From contig SHMT01000022.1 of assembly GCA_004282745.1 (NCBI GenBank), positions 1 to 64,000 of the forward strand: DNA of 64,000 bases. Direction: 5' to 3'. Shown piece after piece: positions 42,864 to 51,482 of the stretch. The position numbers and the translations under genes are program-made. The stretch comes from Candidatus Scalindua sp. SCAELEC01. GTDB taxonomy: Bacteria > Planctomycetota > Brocadiia > Brocadiales > Scalinduaceae. The notes under the pieces were generated by a model, which did not search any database, was not told the DNA's origin, and saw only the letters and a list, made by a program, of their open reading frames with translations. Numbering within the stretch: position 1 is the stretch's first letter; each line of letters begins with the position of its first letter.

Positions 42864-44288
42864 ATGATGGTAAAGAATTGTATCGTTGCTGCCACATTTT
42901 TATTTCTTTCATATACTATAGCGGCTGCCGAAAACAGGGTAACTGAGAGCTCTGTTGATGATCAGGAATCGGTTGAAGTCACCGTGTACAATAGCGATCT
43001 CAGTCTCATAAAGGATATGAGGCACGTAACACTCCCCAAAGAGGAAGGTGAGTTGCGGTTTATGGATGTGGCATCCCACATTATGCCTGAAACAGTCCAT
43101 GTAAAATCATTGAATTATCCGGAGGCTTTCTCAGTTCTTGAGCAGAATTATGAGTATGATTTGATGAGTGCGGACAAGCTCCTCGACAAGTATGTCGGAA
43201 AAAAGATCAAGATTGTTGTTTGGAATAAATATCAGGACAGAAAAGAGGTAGTAGAGGCATCGCTCCTGAGTAATAACAATGGACAGATTTTTAAGATAAA
43301 TGATGAAATATTTCTTGGCCATCCCGGCATTAAAATCCTCCCGGAAATCCCGGAAAATCTGATAGCAAAACCAACGTTAACGTGGATCTATAGTAATAGG
43401 GGAGAAAAGAGTCATAATTTGGAAGTCTCTTACCTTACGAACAATATTAGCTGGAAGGCAGATTATGTGGTTGTCTTAAATAGGAATGATTCATCGGCAG
43501 ATTTGTCCGGTTGGGTCACCTTGCATAACGAAAGTGGCGCAACCTATACAAACGCGACTCTTAAATTGATCGCCGGTGATGTGCATCGTGTCAAAGAGAG
43601 ATTTGAAGAGAGACGGGGATATATGAAGGCAGAAATGGCGATGGCAGATGCGCCACAATTTAAAGAGAAGGCCTTCTTTGAATATCATATCTACGACCTT
43701 CAGAGAAAGACTACCATCAAGGACAATCAAAAAAAACAGATACGTCTCTTAGTGGCCGTTGGTGCGACCGTCAAGAAAGAGTTTCTTGTCAATGGAAACC
43801 AAGGCTATTTTACCAGACAATACACTGGGCAGAATCTAAAGCAATCGGTAAACGTGTATGTTGAATTCAAAAATTCCAAAGATAATAGTCTTGGCATTCC
43901 CCTTCCAGCCGGAATAATGCGTTTGTATAAGAAAGATGAGGAGGAAAGTTTGCAATTTGTTGGTGAGGACAGAATAGGTCATACGCCAAAGGATGAGGAG
44001 GTGAAACTGAAGATCGGTGAGGCCTTTGACGTGGTTGCCGAAAGGATTCAGACAGATTATGTAAAGAGGTCGACAAACCTTCATGAATCAGAGTGGGAGG
44101 TAACCGTGAGAAATCACAAGGAAGAAGATATTACCATCGGCATTATAGAGCCTCTGTTTGGGAACTGGGAGGTAATAAGCAACAGCCATCCATACAAAAA
44201 GGTCGATGCCTTTTCGATCCGTTTTGATACTGATGTTCCAAAAGACGGGGAGGTTAAGGTCAAATACCGAGTTAAGGTGGGGTTGTAG
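42864..44288 (+). CDS. DUF4139-type exported protein
   Basis: 474 residues from the ATG at 42864, with AGGAGGAG just before it and a clean signal peptide (VKNCIVAATFLFLSYTIAAA); the longer frame back to 42672 has no ribosome site. The beta-rich body shows the DUF4139 pattern: VTVYNSDLSLIKDMRHVTLP at the start, VSYLTNNISWKADYVVVLN in the middle, and WEVTVRNHKEEDITIGIIEPLFGNW near the end. It is a periplasmic or surface protein of unknown function, common in Planctomycetes and Deltaproteobacteria. The last residues VKVKYRVKVGL close the fold, so it is probably complete. Confidence 0.82.
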   Translation: MMVKNCIVAATFLFLSYTIAAAENRVTESSVDDQESVEVTVYNSDLSLIKDMRHVTLPKEEGELRFMDVASHIMPETVHVKSLNYPEAFSVLEQNYEYDLMSADKLLDKYVGKKIKIVVWNKYQDRKEVVEASLLSNNNGQIFKINDEIFLGHPGIKILPEIPENLIAKPTLTWIYSNRGEKSHNLEVSYLTNNISWKADYVVVLNRNDSSADLSGWVTLHNESGATYTNATLKLIAGDVHRVKERFEERRGYMKAEMAMADAPQFKEKAFFEYHIYDLQRKTTIKDNQKKQIRLLVAVGATVKKEFLVNGNQGYFTRQYTGQNLKQSVNVYVEFKNSKDNSLGIPLPAGIMRLYKKDEEESLQFVGEDRIGHTPKDEEVKLKIGEAFDVVAERIQTDYVKRSTNLHESEWEVTVRNHKEEDITIGIIEPLFGNWEVISNSHPYKKVDAFSIRFDTDVPKDGEVKVKYRVKVGL

Positions 44289-44505
44289 TCTTTTCAATTG
44301 AGCTTCTACAGGAAAGAAGTGGAGTAGCTACCATGACAACAAAAATGACTATGGTTAAATGGAAAATCATATACAATTGAATCATCGGCTTGAACTTGAA
44401 CATCTTACAGAGTAACAAATCGAAGAGATTTTTTGGTGAACTTATAGCATCAGTTACTCATTTACAGACACATTCTAAAATGGCGAATAAAGAATTAAAC
44501 AGATA

Positions 44506-44817
44506 ATGAGTGATAAGATTAAGGAGACTTTAAATCCTCTTGAAAAACTAAAAGAGATTATTTCAAAATATCTAAAAGATGAGGATATAAAGGTTGTGTT
44601 GTTTGGTTCACGGGCAAGAGGAGAGTTTGTAAACACCTCAGATGTTGATGTTGGAATAATTTCAGGCAAAAGGGCTGACAGGAAGAAGTTGATCTTGTTA
44701 CGTGAATACATAGATGGGCTAAATATTCCATATAAGGTGGAAATTGTGGACTTCTCTACTGTATCTGAGGAATTTAAGAATATGGTTTTAAAGGAGGCAG
44801 TAGTCTGGAAAGAATAG
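44506..44817 (+). CDS. MNT-type minimal nucleotidyltransferase
   Basis: 103 residues with the minimal nucleotidyltransferase signature G-S-x-A-x-G-x(8)-S-D-x-D (VVLFGSRARGEF...SDVDVGII) and a third acidic residue in VEIVDF. In MNT-HEPN modules the transferase adds AMP residues to a HEPN RNase and neutralises it. The gene is followed by, and overlaps, a HEPN partner. The ATG is at 44506 with only a weak ribosome site. Confidence 0.9.
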   Translation: MSDKIKETLNPLEKLKEIISKYLKDEDIKVVLFGSRARGEFVNTSDVDVGIISGKRADRKKLILLREYIDGLNIPYKVEIVDFSTVSEEFKNMVLKEAVVWKE

Positions 44818-45146
44818 AAATTAGATACAAAGATGCTAAAAGGGCTGTTGGCACACTAAGGGAGATATTGCAACAACCTTTTTCTGTCATCATAAGGGAC
44901 GCGGCAATACAAAGGTTTGAGTATACGTTTGAGGCATTCTGGAAATTTATCAAGGGGTACCTGAGGACGAAAGAAGGAATAATCAGCAATTCACCAAAGT
45001 CTTGTTTCAGGGAAGTATTTACTGTAGGTATGGTAAATGAAGATGAGACAATTAAGCTACTTGAAATGACTGATGACAGGAATATGACAAGCCATACCTA
45101 TAAAGAAGAGGTTGCTCAGATTATATATGGAAAGTTAGAAGAATAA
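44805..45146 (+). CDS. HEPN partner of the MNT gene (HI0074 family), probable CTG start
   Basis: 113 residues if translation begins at CTG 44805. The family begins xERIEIRYKDAKRAVGTLREIL, which this start supplies, and AAGGAGG lies 7 bases upstream. The alternative TTG at 44868 has no ribosome site and drops the first helix. The rest (IRDAAIQRFEYTFEAFWKFIKGYL, SHTYKEEVAQIIYGKL) is standard for nucleotidyltransferase-substrate-binding HEPN proteins, including the C-terminal H-x-Y motif (SHTY), the target of AMPylation in known pairs. It overlaps the MNT gene by 13 bases. Confidence 0.8.
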   Translation: MERIEIRYKDAKRAVGTLREILQQPFSVIIRDAAIQRFEYTFEAFWKFIKGYLRTKEGIISNSPKSCFREVFTVGMVNEDETIKLLEMTDDRNMTSHTYKEEVAQIIYGKLEE

Positions 45147-45839
45147 AGAAACTCCTTTCCTACGTACGCAGCAAATTCCTGGAGCTTTTATGAGGATATT
45201 TATATTTTAAATGTATTATGTATTAATTAACCATGTCACATAATCGTCTTTTTTCCTCATGGAATTCACCTGGGGTGATTATGATAATGATGGAGAAATT
45301 ATTGCGATGTATTCCCGCAAAGCATTATTGATTACCGAATTCAGATCGCACAAATAAGCATTCCCAAAATCACATCATACTTTTTTGAGACTGATCCTCG
45401 TTTTCACATTACCAATTTGAGATCGTAATTCCCAAAATACAACGGTATAAATCATCTTTATCAAATTTTGATTGAATGTTTTAACAGATTCATACAGTAT
45501 AAGCTACCATTCCTTCTTTCCTACGAGGTATCATTGAATGTGTTGAAGCATAACCGCTGAGAGAGGCAGGAAGGAAAAAAAGTAAAGTGGGGTAGATATT
45601 GCCTACCGAATCATTCAAAAGAGGATTTGTAAGAGATTCGACTTTGAAGACCGACATGATGTAAGCAAGGCTACTTGTAAAGCTTTTGTAAAAACTACCC
45701 GCCCCGAATAGATGTGGTTCAAGTGATGAGCCCTAGTGAAATAACTTCAGAATTTCAAGGGAAAGGCAGAATTCAAAAGTAATTAACGGAGAAATCACAT
45801 AAACTAAATCATTTCTTTAGGAGTAGAAACTTATACTGC
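45147..45839. other. 690-bp gap with no identifiable gene
   Basis: AT-rich, with no frame of protein-like composition. The words TGATTACCGAATTCAGATCG (45330-45349) and ACCAATTTGAGATCGTAATT (45411-45430) partly repeat each other and resemble TGATTACCGAAATAAGATCG at 131-150. This may be a further low-copy repeat. The stem-like CTGAGAGAGGCAGG is not convincing. Confidence 0.4.
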
Positions 45840-46163
45840 TCATGCAAAAGATATTTTTGTGAGAGGGTATGATACATTTGTTCCGGCACCATCAGTAACT
45901 TGTACATGAGTCCAGGGCTCTTTGCCATCGGTCATTCTTGCAAAGTGAAAGGGTAGAGGTTGCCGCTGCTTGGGGCCGCCACTGGGGTTTACGGTAACGG
46001 TAATTTTTAAGATTTTCTTGTCGAGTTCTGGCTCTTCATGCTGTTCTGCAGACACTTCATCATCAAAGGCGTCAACCATGACGAGTCCATCTACCCTCAA
46101 GATTTTTGATTTTGGCCTTAAATCCCATTCTGCTTTTGTAACTTTAATTTTCATTGTATGCAT
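45840..46163 (-). CDS. Small uncharacterised beta-rich protein
   Basis: 107 residues (104 from an inner ATG at 46154 that begins KIKVTKAEWDL). There is no signal peptide or membrane segment. Alternating hydrophobics (SKILRVDGLVMVDAF; KKILKITVTVNP) suggest a beta-sandwich or beta-barrel. I do not recognise the family. It stands alone and divergent from the thiolase operon. It is plausibly real given its codon pattern and length. Confidence 0.5.
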   Translation of the reverse strand: MHTMKIKVTKAEWDLRPKSKILRVDGLVMVDAFDDEVSAEQHEEPELDKKILKITVTVNPSGGPKQRQPLPFHFARMTDGKEPWTHVQVTDGAGTNVSYPLTKISFA

Positions 46164-46391
46164 GTGGTTTATTTTCCTTTATTGAAAAAATTGAATTACT
46201 CATTTACACAAAGGATTTCCGACAGACATGTCTTGTGGACACATCATATCACTAACAAATACGGTAACAAATACTCAAGAAATTGCAATACTAAAAAATT
46301 AAAAAAAGAAGATGCTTTTGAGAGATTTATTATATATTATGTGCTTAACAATACTATCATACGTACCAAACAGAAATAGAGGGGGTGAAAT

Positions 46392-47528
46392 ATGTATGTT
46401 CTTGGAGTTGGCAGGACAAAGTTTGGAGTACTCACAGAAACCATGCCGGAATTGGCCTATCAGGCAATGTATAACGCCATTAACGATAGCCCAATTTCTA
46501 TTGAAGATATCGGGGCCGTGTATGTGAGCAATTTTTTGGGTGGCCCTTATGAGAAACAGTTGCACCTTAACTCAGTTGTTTCAAGCCTGCTGCCGGAGTT
46601 ACGTCTCCCTATTATTCGAGTGGAGACCGCCTGTGCCTCAGGGAGCAGCGCACTCTATCAGGCCATAATCGCACTCTCAAGGTTCGAAAATATTTTGATC
46701 GTTGGGGTTGAGAAGATGACGAATGCGTCAACCGAAGAGAGTTCGCAAAACCTGGGAATGGCGGGAGACAGATTAGCAGACCAAACGCAGGGTCTCATCT
46801 TCCCCGCCCATTACGCCCTGGTTGCGCAGCAACACATGGAAAAATACGGAACAACACACGAAGATCTTGAATTGGTAGCATTTAAGAATCACGGTAATTC
46901 TCGGTTGAATCCACTCGCACACTTTAACCATAAGGAGGTATCTCGTGAGATGATAAAGAGTGCGCCCGTAATTGCCTCACCCTTGAATCTCTTCGACTGC
47001 TCTCCCATTTCTGATGGAGCGGCAGCAGTCGTGATATCAAAAAATCAAAAGAGTGATCGTGATGTACGCATAACGGGGTCGAGCCTGTTTACCGACCATA
47101 TATCCTTGTCTCATCGAAGAGAACATACCTCTCTTGAGGCTGCTAAGCTTGCCAGCAAGCAGGCATATGAACAGGCTGAAATCACCCCTAAAGATCTTGA
47201 TATCGTTGAGGTTCATGACTGTTTTACCATCAACGAACTGGTCGCAATGGAAGATCTTGGAATCTGTAAGCCGGGGGAGAGTAAAGATTGGGTTCGGGAA
47301 GAAAAAACTACTATTAAGGGGGAGGTTCCCATAAACACCGATGGGGGACTGAAGGCAGATGGACACCCAATTGGGGCAACAGGTCTTGCCCAGGTATTTG
47401 AAGTAACAACCCAATTACGTGGAGAGGCTGAGGGTCGACAGGTAGAGGGGGCGAAGATTGGTTTGACACATAATATTGGTGGTGTCGGTGGAACAGCCGT
47501 AGTACATATCTTTGAAAGGAGGGGGTAA
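46392..47528 (+). CDS. Archaeal/SCP2-type thiolase
   Basis: 378 residues with GAGGGGGTGA before the ATG. The nucleophile is Cys81 in VETACASGSS. His275 in EVHDCFT and the GGLKADGHPIGATG motif (His325) complete the SCP2-like (archaeal-style) thiolase active site; the second Cys of bacterial biosynthetic thiolases is not in its usual CxG place. This class pairs with DUF35 OB-fold proteins, as in archaeal acetoacetyl-CoA synthesis. The next gene begins with a DUF35 domain, 1 base after this stop, so the complex is likely. Condensation of acyl-CoAs (acetoacetyl-CoA type) is the probable reaction. Confidence 0.92.
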   Translation: MYVLGVGRTKFGVLTETMPELAYQAMYNAINDSPISIEDIGAVYVSNFLGGPYEKQLHLNSVVSSLLPELRLPIIRVETACASGSSALYQAIIALSRFENILIVGVEKMTNASTEESSQNLGMAGDRLADQTQGLIFPAHYALVAQQHMEKYGTTHEDLELVAFKNHGNSRLNPLAHFNHKEVSREMIKSAPVIASPLNLFDCSPISDGAAAVVISKNQKSDRDVRITGSSLFTDHISLSHRREHTSLEAAKLASKQAYEQAEITPKDLDIVEVHDCFTINELVAMEDLGICKPGESKDWVREEKTTIKGEVPINTDGGLKADGHPIGATGLAQVFEVTTQLRGEAEGRQVEGAKIGLTHNIGGVGGTAVVHIFERRG

Positions 47529-47529
47529 C

Positions 47530-48636
47530 GTGGTATTTGAGTGTGAAGATTGCCATAAAAAATGGTACTATGATGTAAAAGTGTGTATCTTCTGTCAGGG
47601 GAATGTAGCAGAAGTTGTACCAAAACAGAGTACGGTCAGAGGTTTCACCAAGGTAGCAATCCCGTCACCGGGGCATTCGCGAGTTCCCTACTGTAATCTC
47701 TTATTAGAAGATGATTATGGAAACTTCCGGATCAGAAAATCTTTCACTGAATATAAGCTCGGTGACCTAATCGAAGAAACACCTAAAGAGCAAAAGCAGG
47801 CGGCAAAGCAGAGAACGGTTGGTCTCATAGGGACGGGGACGATGGGGAGTGGAATTGCCCAGGTCTGTGCCCAAACAGGATATCAGGTAATCATGATTGA
47901 CAGACACGAAGAGATTGCCAGAAAGTCGCTCGGAAAGATTGATAAAGCGCTTTCGAAAACAACAAAGGATGAGTTAAAAAAAGAGATTCTCGGTAGGATT
48001 AAGATCACCAATAATTTTTATGATCTTGAACACGCAAACCTTGTGATTGAGGTCTTAACAGAAGATATGGAACTGAAGCACGAGGTGCTTAAGGAGCTGG
48101 AACATGAGTGTTCTCAAGATACAATCTTTGCAACCAATACCTCATCACTCTCTATTGATGGGTTGTCTCAGGTTCTCAAAAATCCGGGCAGGTTAGTGGG
48201 GCTCCACTTCTTCAATCCGGTACCTAAGATGAAGCTCGTTGAGATAGTGAGGGGAAAAGAGACCTCAGATGCTGTTGTTAACTTTGCACAGGAGGTTGCT
48301 ACTGAAATGGGAAAAACCCCTGTTGTTACGGGAGATGCACCCGGTTTCATCGTTAATCGACTCTTGTTACCTTTTCTGAACGAAGCGATGGATAAATTCT
48401 CCGACGGGACATCAACGGCAGAGGATATTGATAGGGCCGTTACCTTGGGCCTTAATCACCCTATGGGCCCTTTAGCCCTCACAGATTTGATTGGCCTAGA
48501 TGTTTGTAAGGCTATATTGGATGTACTATATGCAGGGTATAATGACCATAAGTATAAACCGTGCAAGACACTGTGTGAGATGGTTGAGAAAGGTGACCTG
48601 GGCAGAAAGACAGGAAAAGGATTTTATACCTACTAA
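47530..48636 (+). CDS. DUF35 zinc-ribbon/OB protein fused to 3-hydroxyacyl-CoA dehydrogenase
   Basis: 368 residues with a GTG start, AAAGGAGG upstream. Residues 1-88 are a DUF35 unit: a zinc ribbon with Cys5/8 and Cys19/22 (CEDC ... CIFC) and an OB-fold (STVRGFTKVAIPSPGHSRVPY). Residues about 95-368 are a complete 3-hydroxyacyl-CoA dehydrogenase: NAD-binding GLIGTGTMGSGIAQ (98-111), LHFFNPVPKMKLVE (catalytic-His region) and the C-terminal GLNHPMGPLALTDLIGLD. DUF35 normally acts as a scaffold passing intermediates between thiolase and HMG-CoA synthase in archaea. Here it would tether the reducing enzyme to the thiolase, channelling acetoacetyl-CoA to 3-hydroxybutyryl-CoA. The tethering is inference. 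Confidence 0.9.
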   Translation: MVFECEDCHKKWYYDVKVCIFCQGNVAEVVPKQSTVRGFTKVAIPSPGHSRVPYCNLLLEDDYGNFRIRKSFTEYKLGDLIEETPKEQKQAAKQRTVGLIGTGTMGSGIAQVCAQTGYQVIMIDRHEEIARKSLGKIDKALSKTTKDELKKEILGRIKITNNFYDLEHANLVIEVLTEDMELKHEVLKELEHECSQDTIFATNTSSLSIDGLSQVLKNPGRLVGLHFFNPVPKMKLVEIVRGKETSDAVVNFAQEVATEMGKTPVVTGDAPGFIVNRLLLPFLNEAMDKFSDGTSTAEDIDRAVTLGLNHPMGPLALTDLIGLDVCKAILDVLYAGYNDHKYKPCKTLCEMVEKGDLGRKTGKGFYTY

Positions 48637-48764
48637 AAAATATCACGCAAAGGCACAGAGACACAAAGAATTACGGCTAAAAAAAGCTTGAAAAATGCTA
48701 ATTGATAATTTTACACTTTGCATTTATATGGGTCTGGCTTGGCCAGGCGGGAGTAGAAAAAAAG

Positions 48765-50129
48765 ATGAGTGACGAAGGAAAAATTATAGAAGAGATTACC
48801 GGTAAAATTAAGTCGGGTGAGGTACAACCATGGAAGGCTGAGTCGGTTTTAATAGAAGAGTGCGGACTGAAAGCACCCGAGCACTATCGGATTGCAGCGG
48901 TGAGTAGACGGAGAGTTATTGAAGAGTTGACCGGATACGAATTCAACTACCTGGAGCTGCCGGAACAGCCATATCTGATGCAGTGGCGTTGCCCCAAGGA
49001 CAAATCTATCTGGCATATCGAAGCGAGAGATCAGGATACTGCCTGTACCCGATGCGGCGCTTCACTTGAACCTTTTGGCGAGGAAGGAGAGCGATACCGG
49101 CCGCTTGCAAATAATTATGTCGGTGGTAGTGAAGAGTACTACTCGTATGCTGGGCAGATAAAGGTTTTCGGAGATGTTGACAAGACCTTTACAAATGTTT
49201 TGGCCTATGGACCAGGCTTCGGATCCCTGGGTATCAGTGTGGGGTGTTTCCGGGTGAATAAATTGGGGGGGGCGGAGGTAAAGGTGGCAAAATTGGCAGG
49301 AGCGTCCCGCAACTTAGGGTATGTTTTTCATGGTGAAGAAGAGAGGGAGAGGGCGGTCCAAGCGGCAAAAGAGTATCTGCCAACCTTAAGGGCAGAGATG
49401 GAAGAGAAGTATCTTGCAGAGTTTTCCGGTGAGGTTTATGAGGTTGATTTTGTGAGAAGACAGCATCACGGTCAGTGCTATCTCTCTATCTGTTTTCATA
49501 CGCGGTTTGAACATGCGAGAGGACACGGGGATACTTCGATAGCCGTAGGCTTTGCGAGAGGTAGATTGGACAAGAAATTTGAGGAAAAAGGGGTTAAATA
49601 TCAGCAAAGCCTCATTGCCATGGGCTATGACGGTGATCTCAAGCCCTCACCACGCAATCGACGGGGGCGTTACGTCTCTGCACAAGTGGAATTGCCGATA
49701 TCGGCGTATGAAAAAATGAGCAAGACAAGCATTGATTCGCTACTCACCTATATGGAGATTGACCGGCAGGGAGTTACGCAAGAACAGGGCCATTTTCTCT
49801 ATTCGGGAATGGGGGGGGAGATTATACCCGCCATTTATCGAGGAACCAAGGTGAATCCTCGGCCGTACAACGTCTCATGTACTGAAAATGTGTACGTTGA
49901 AATCAGAGGTGAAAACCTTATCTATGGCGTGGAATTGCCAAATTTAGAAGCGGGAGCAACATCATCAAGAGAGGGACTGATTTGTCCGACCGCAAGAGAG
50001 GTCCTTAAGTTTATGGGTATAGGGACATCAAGAGAATTTGCAGCAGCTACCGCTGCCATCACGCTGGCGGGTGAATTCAACTTTACCTTACTGCATCTTC
50101 GTGGTGAGATGTATGTCAGCAATGATTAG
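48765..50129 (+). CDS. HMG-CoA reductase-like protein lacking catalytic residues, with Cys motif
   Basis: 454 residues from the ATG at 48765. Its C-terminal third aligns by eye with HMG-CoA reductase: Y-G-V-E-L-P-N-L-E-A-G (HMGR: 'ISxTMPSIExG') and REFAAATAAITLAGEF (HMGR: 'ELARxxAAxVLAGEL'). All four catalytic positions look changed: Glu of ENVIG is Asn116 (NNYVGG), Lys of TDKKP is Leu292 (GDLKP), Asp of GQDxxQN is Asn364 (VNPRPYN), and the final GHLxxSH His is absent (GEMYVSND). GDAMGMN reads GDTSIAV. A C76...C94-x2-C97 cluster, probably zinc, is inserted before it. It is probably co-transcribed with the two genes upstream, 129 bases away. The function is unknown; reductase activity is doubtful. 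Confidence 0.7.
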   Translation: MSDEGKIIEEITGKIKSGEVQPWKAESVLIEECGLKAPEHYRIAAVSRRRVIEELTGYEFNYLELPEQPYLMQWRCPKDKSIWHIEARDQDTACTRCGASLEPFGEEGERYRPLANNYVGGSEEYYSYAGQIKVFGDVDKTFTNVLAYGPGFGSLGISVGCFRVNKLGGAEVKVAKLAGASRNLGYVFHGEEERERAVQAAKEYLPTLRAEMEEKYLAEFSGEVYEVDFVRRQHHGQCYLSICFHTRFEHARGHGDTSIAVGFARGRLDKKFEEKGVKYQQSLIAMGYDGDLKPSPRNRRGRYVSAQVELPISAYEKMSKTSIDSLLTYMEIDRQGVTQEQGHFLYSGMGGEIIPAIYRGTKVNPRPYNVSCTENVYVEIRGENLIYGVELPNLEAGATSSREGLICPTAREVLKFMGIGTSREFAAATAAITLAGEFNFTLLHLRGEMYVSND

Positions 50130-50174
50130 ATTCAAGTATAATAATTCAATTTTGGCTTAAATTATTGATCTGAT

Positions 50175-50747
50175 ATGAAAGATAAATTTTATATTGTAAA
50201 TCTATTTATCATTTTAGTTCTGCTTCTTACAAGCGACACGGTCGTTGCAAAAAAACGTTGGCAAGATAGTTTTATAAAACCAAAAGAAGTTGCCGCCGAG
50301 AAATCCGCAGTAAAAGCAATTGCCAGGGCTAGGCTGGCACTGGAGGAAGCTGATATTTTACACCAAGCTTATATTACGCTAATAGCAGAAAATTTCACAA
50401 CAGGCCCTGGAGTGCTTAATGCGGTAGATATCACTGAAAAGGTATTTGAGATAGTGGAGAAAAAAGGAAAGTATAAGGCGAGAATATTGAGTACAGCTGA
50501 AAAGCCATTACTCTCAAAGTACGCTCCAAGAGATGATTTTGAGGTGTATGCAATTAAGATAATACTATCGGGTAAATCTTATTACGAAAGGGTTTTCTTT
50601 GATTACGATGGCAAAGATTTTTTAAGAGCTTCTACACCGGTAAGTGTGACTACAAAGAAATGCTTAGTATGCCATCCAACGAAAAAAGTAGGCGATATAA
50701 TGGGTATCATTTCATATACGTTTCCTCTTGAGGAATATTATAAGTAG
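50175..50747 (+). CDS. DUF3365-type (Tll0287-like) c-haem protein
   Basis: 190 residues. A signal peptide (IVNLFIILVLLLTSDTVVAKK) leads to a helical/PAS-like DUF3365 domain and one haem-binding CxxCH (KKCLVCHPTKK, Cys about 170). Such proteins are small periplasmic sensors or electron carriers. The TAG stop (50745-50747) spans the junction with a 145-bp miniature element: its last G is the first base of the element. The duplicated target TAAGTA already held the TA of that stop, so the protein is unchanged by the insertion. Confidence 0.82.
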   Translation: MKDKFYIVNLFIILVLLLTSDTVVAKKRWQDSFIKPKEVAAEKSAVKAIARARLALEEADILHQAYITLIAENFTTGPGVLNAVDITEKVFEIVEKKGKYKARILSTAEKPLLSKYAPRDDFEVYAIKIILSGKSYYERVFFDYDGKDFLRASTPVSVTTKKCLVCHPTKKVGDIMGIISYTFPLEEYYK

Positions 50748-50891
50748 TGTTTGAACGAAAACTACCCATCTACTGCGTTGCTGCAACAATTTCGAAATCC
50801 TCAAGTACAATTGTACGTTCCGGTTACGAAATTATTACGCGTCTTGTACCTAGGCACTTTTCATTCAAACACAGGGTTTTCGTTCAGACAC
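50747..50891 (+). mobile_element. 145-bp miniature element, copy 7
   Basis: Full length, flanked by TAAGTA on both sides (50741-50746, 50892-50897). It sits exactly at the stop codon of the DUF3365 gene. Confidence 0.9.
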
Positions 50892-50897
50892 TAAGTA

Positions 50898-51482
50898 GGA
50901 AAAATACGATAGAGGGTAAGTTGAAGCAGGAAGCGGCAAGGGTTAGACGAAGGATCTCAAGGACGTAGCTGAAAATGCTTGGAAAAATCTTAAAGAAGAT
51001 CAGAAAAATGCAAATTTTTAACGTCTGATAATGTATCTTATGTTATGTTCGGTCTATTTTTATCAAATCGATGCACTTCGTTTCTCGTTTTTTCAACTTT
51101 ACTCTCATTCCTCTAAAAACCCCGCTGACTCTATTCACACCACCAGGCAAACAATATTCGATGGAATTTTGCCCAAAGCATCTTTGATGTTTTCAGATTT
51201 CTATAAATACTTACTAATGAATACCTTAACGCAGCAGCTTCCAGTGATGTTCGGATATGACAAAATGTGCGTTAGCAGAAACCGAATAGGAATGTCTCCA
51301 TTTAACGATATTAAAAAGATATAGGAAATTATGGAGAAAAGCAAACCTGTTCAACGCTTACTTTCTGTAAAGTATTTTACTGACAATAGTTATGGTGTAT
51401 TGGGAGACCGCTTCGATACGGTAATGTCTTGGAGAGAAAGTAAACAGAAGGTGGAACAGCGCTCATGGTGGAAAGTGATTTG
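50898..51482. other. Gap between miniature element and PEP-CTERM gene
   Basis: Frames at 51031-51324 (97 codons) and 51331-51483 (50 codons) are open on the + strand. Neither has a family signature or ribosome site, and the shorter one has a protein-like N-terminus that may be a gene remnant. No repeats besides the terminator at 51483. Confidence 0.35.

Noticed and set aside
44088-44297. Minus-strand frames opposite the DUF4139 gene and similar shadows elsewhere
   Set aside because: They mirror clear coding sequence on the other strand and have no independent signals.
48700-48764. N-terminal hydrophobic extension (from 48702) of the HMGR-like protein as a signal or anchor
   Set aside because: The ATG at 48765 has a ribosome site and begins a family-like helix; the 21 upstream residues come from intergenic DNA beside a repeat.
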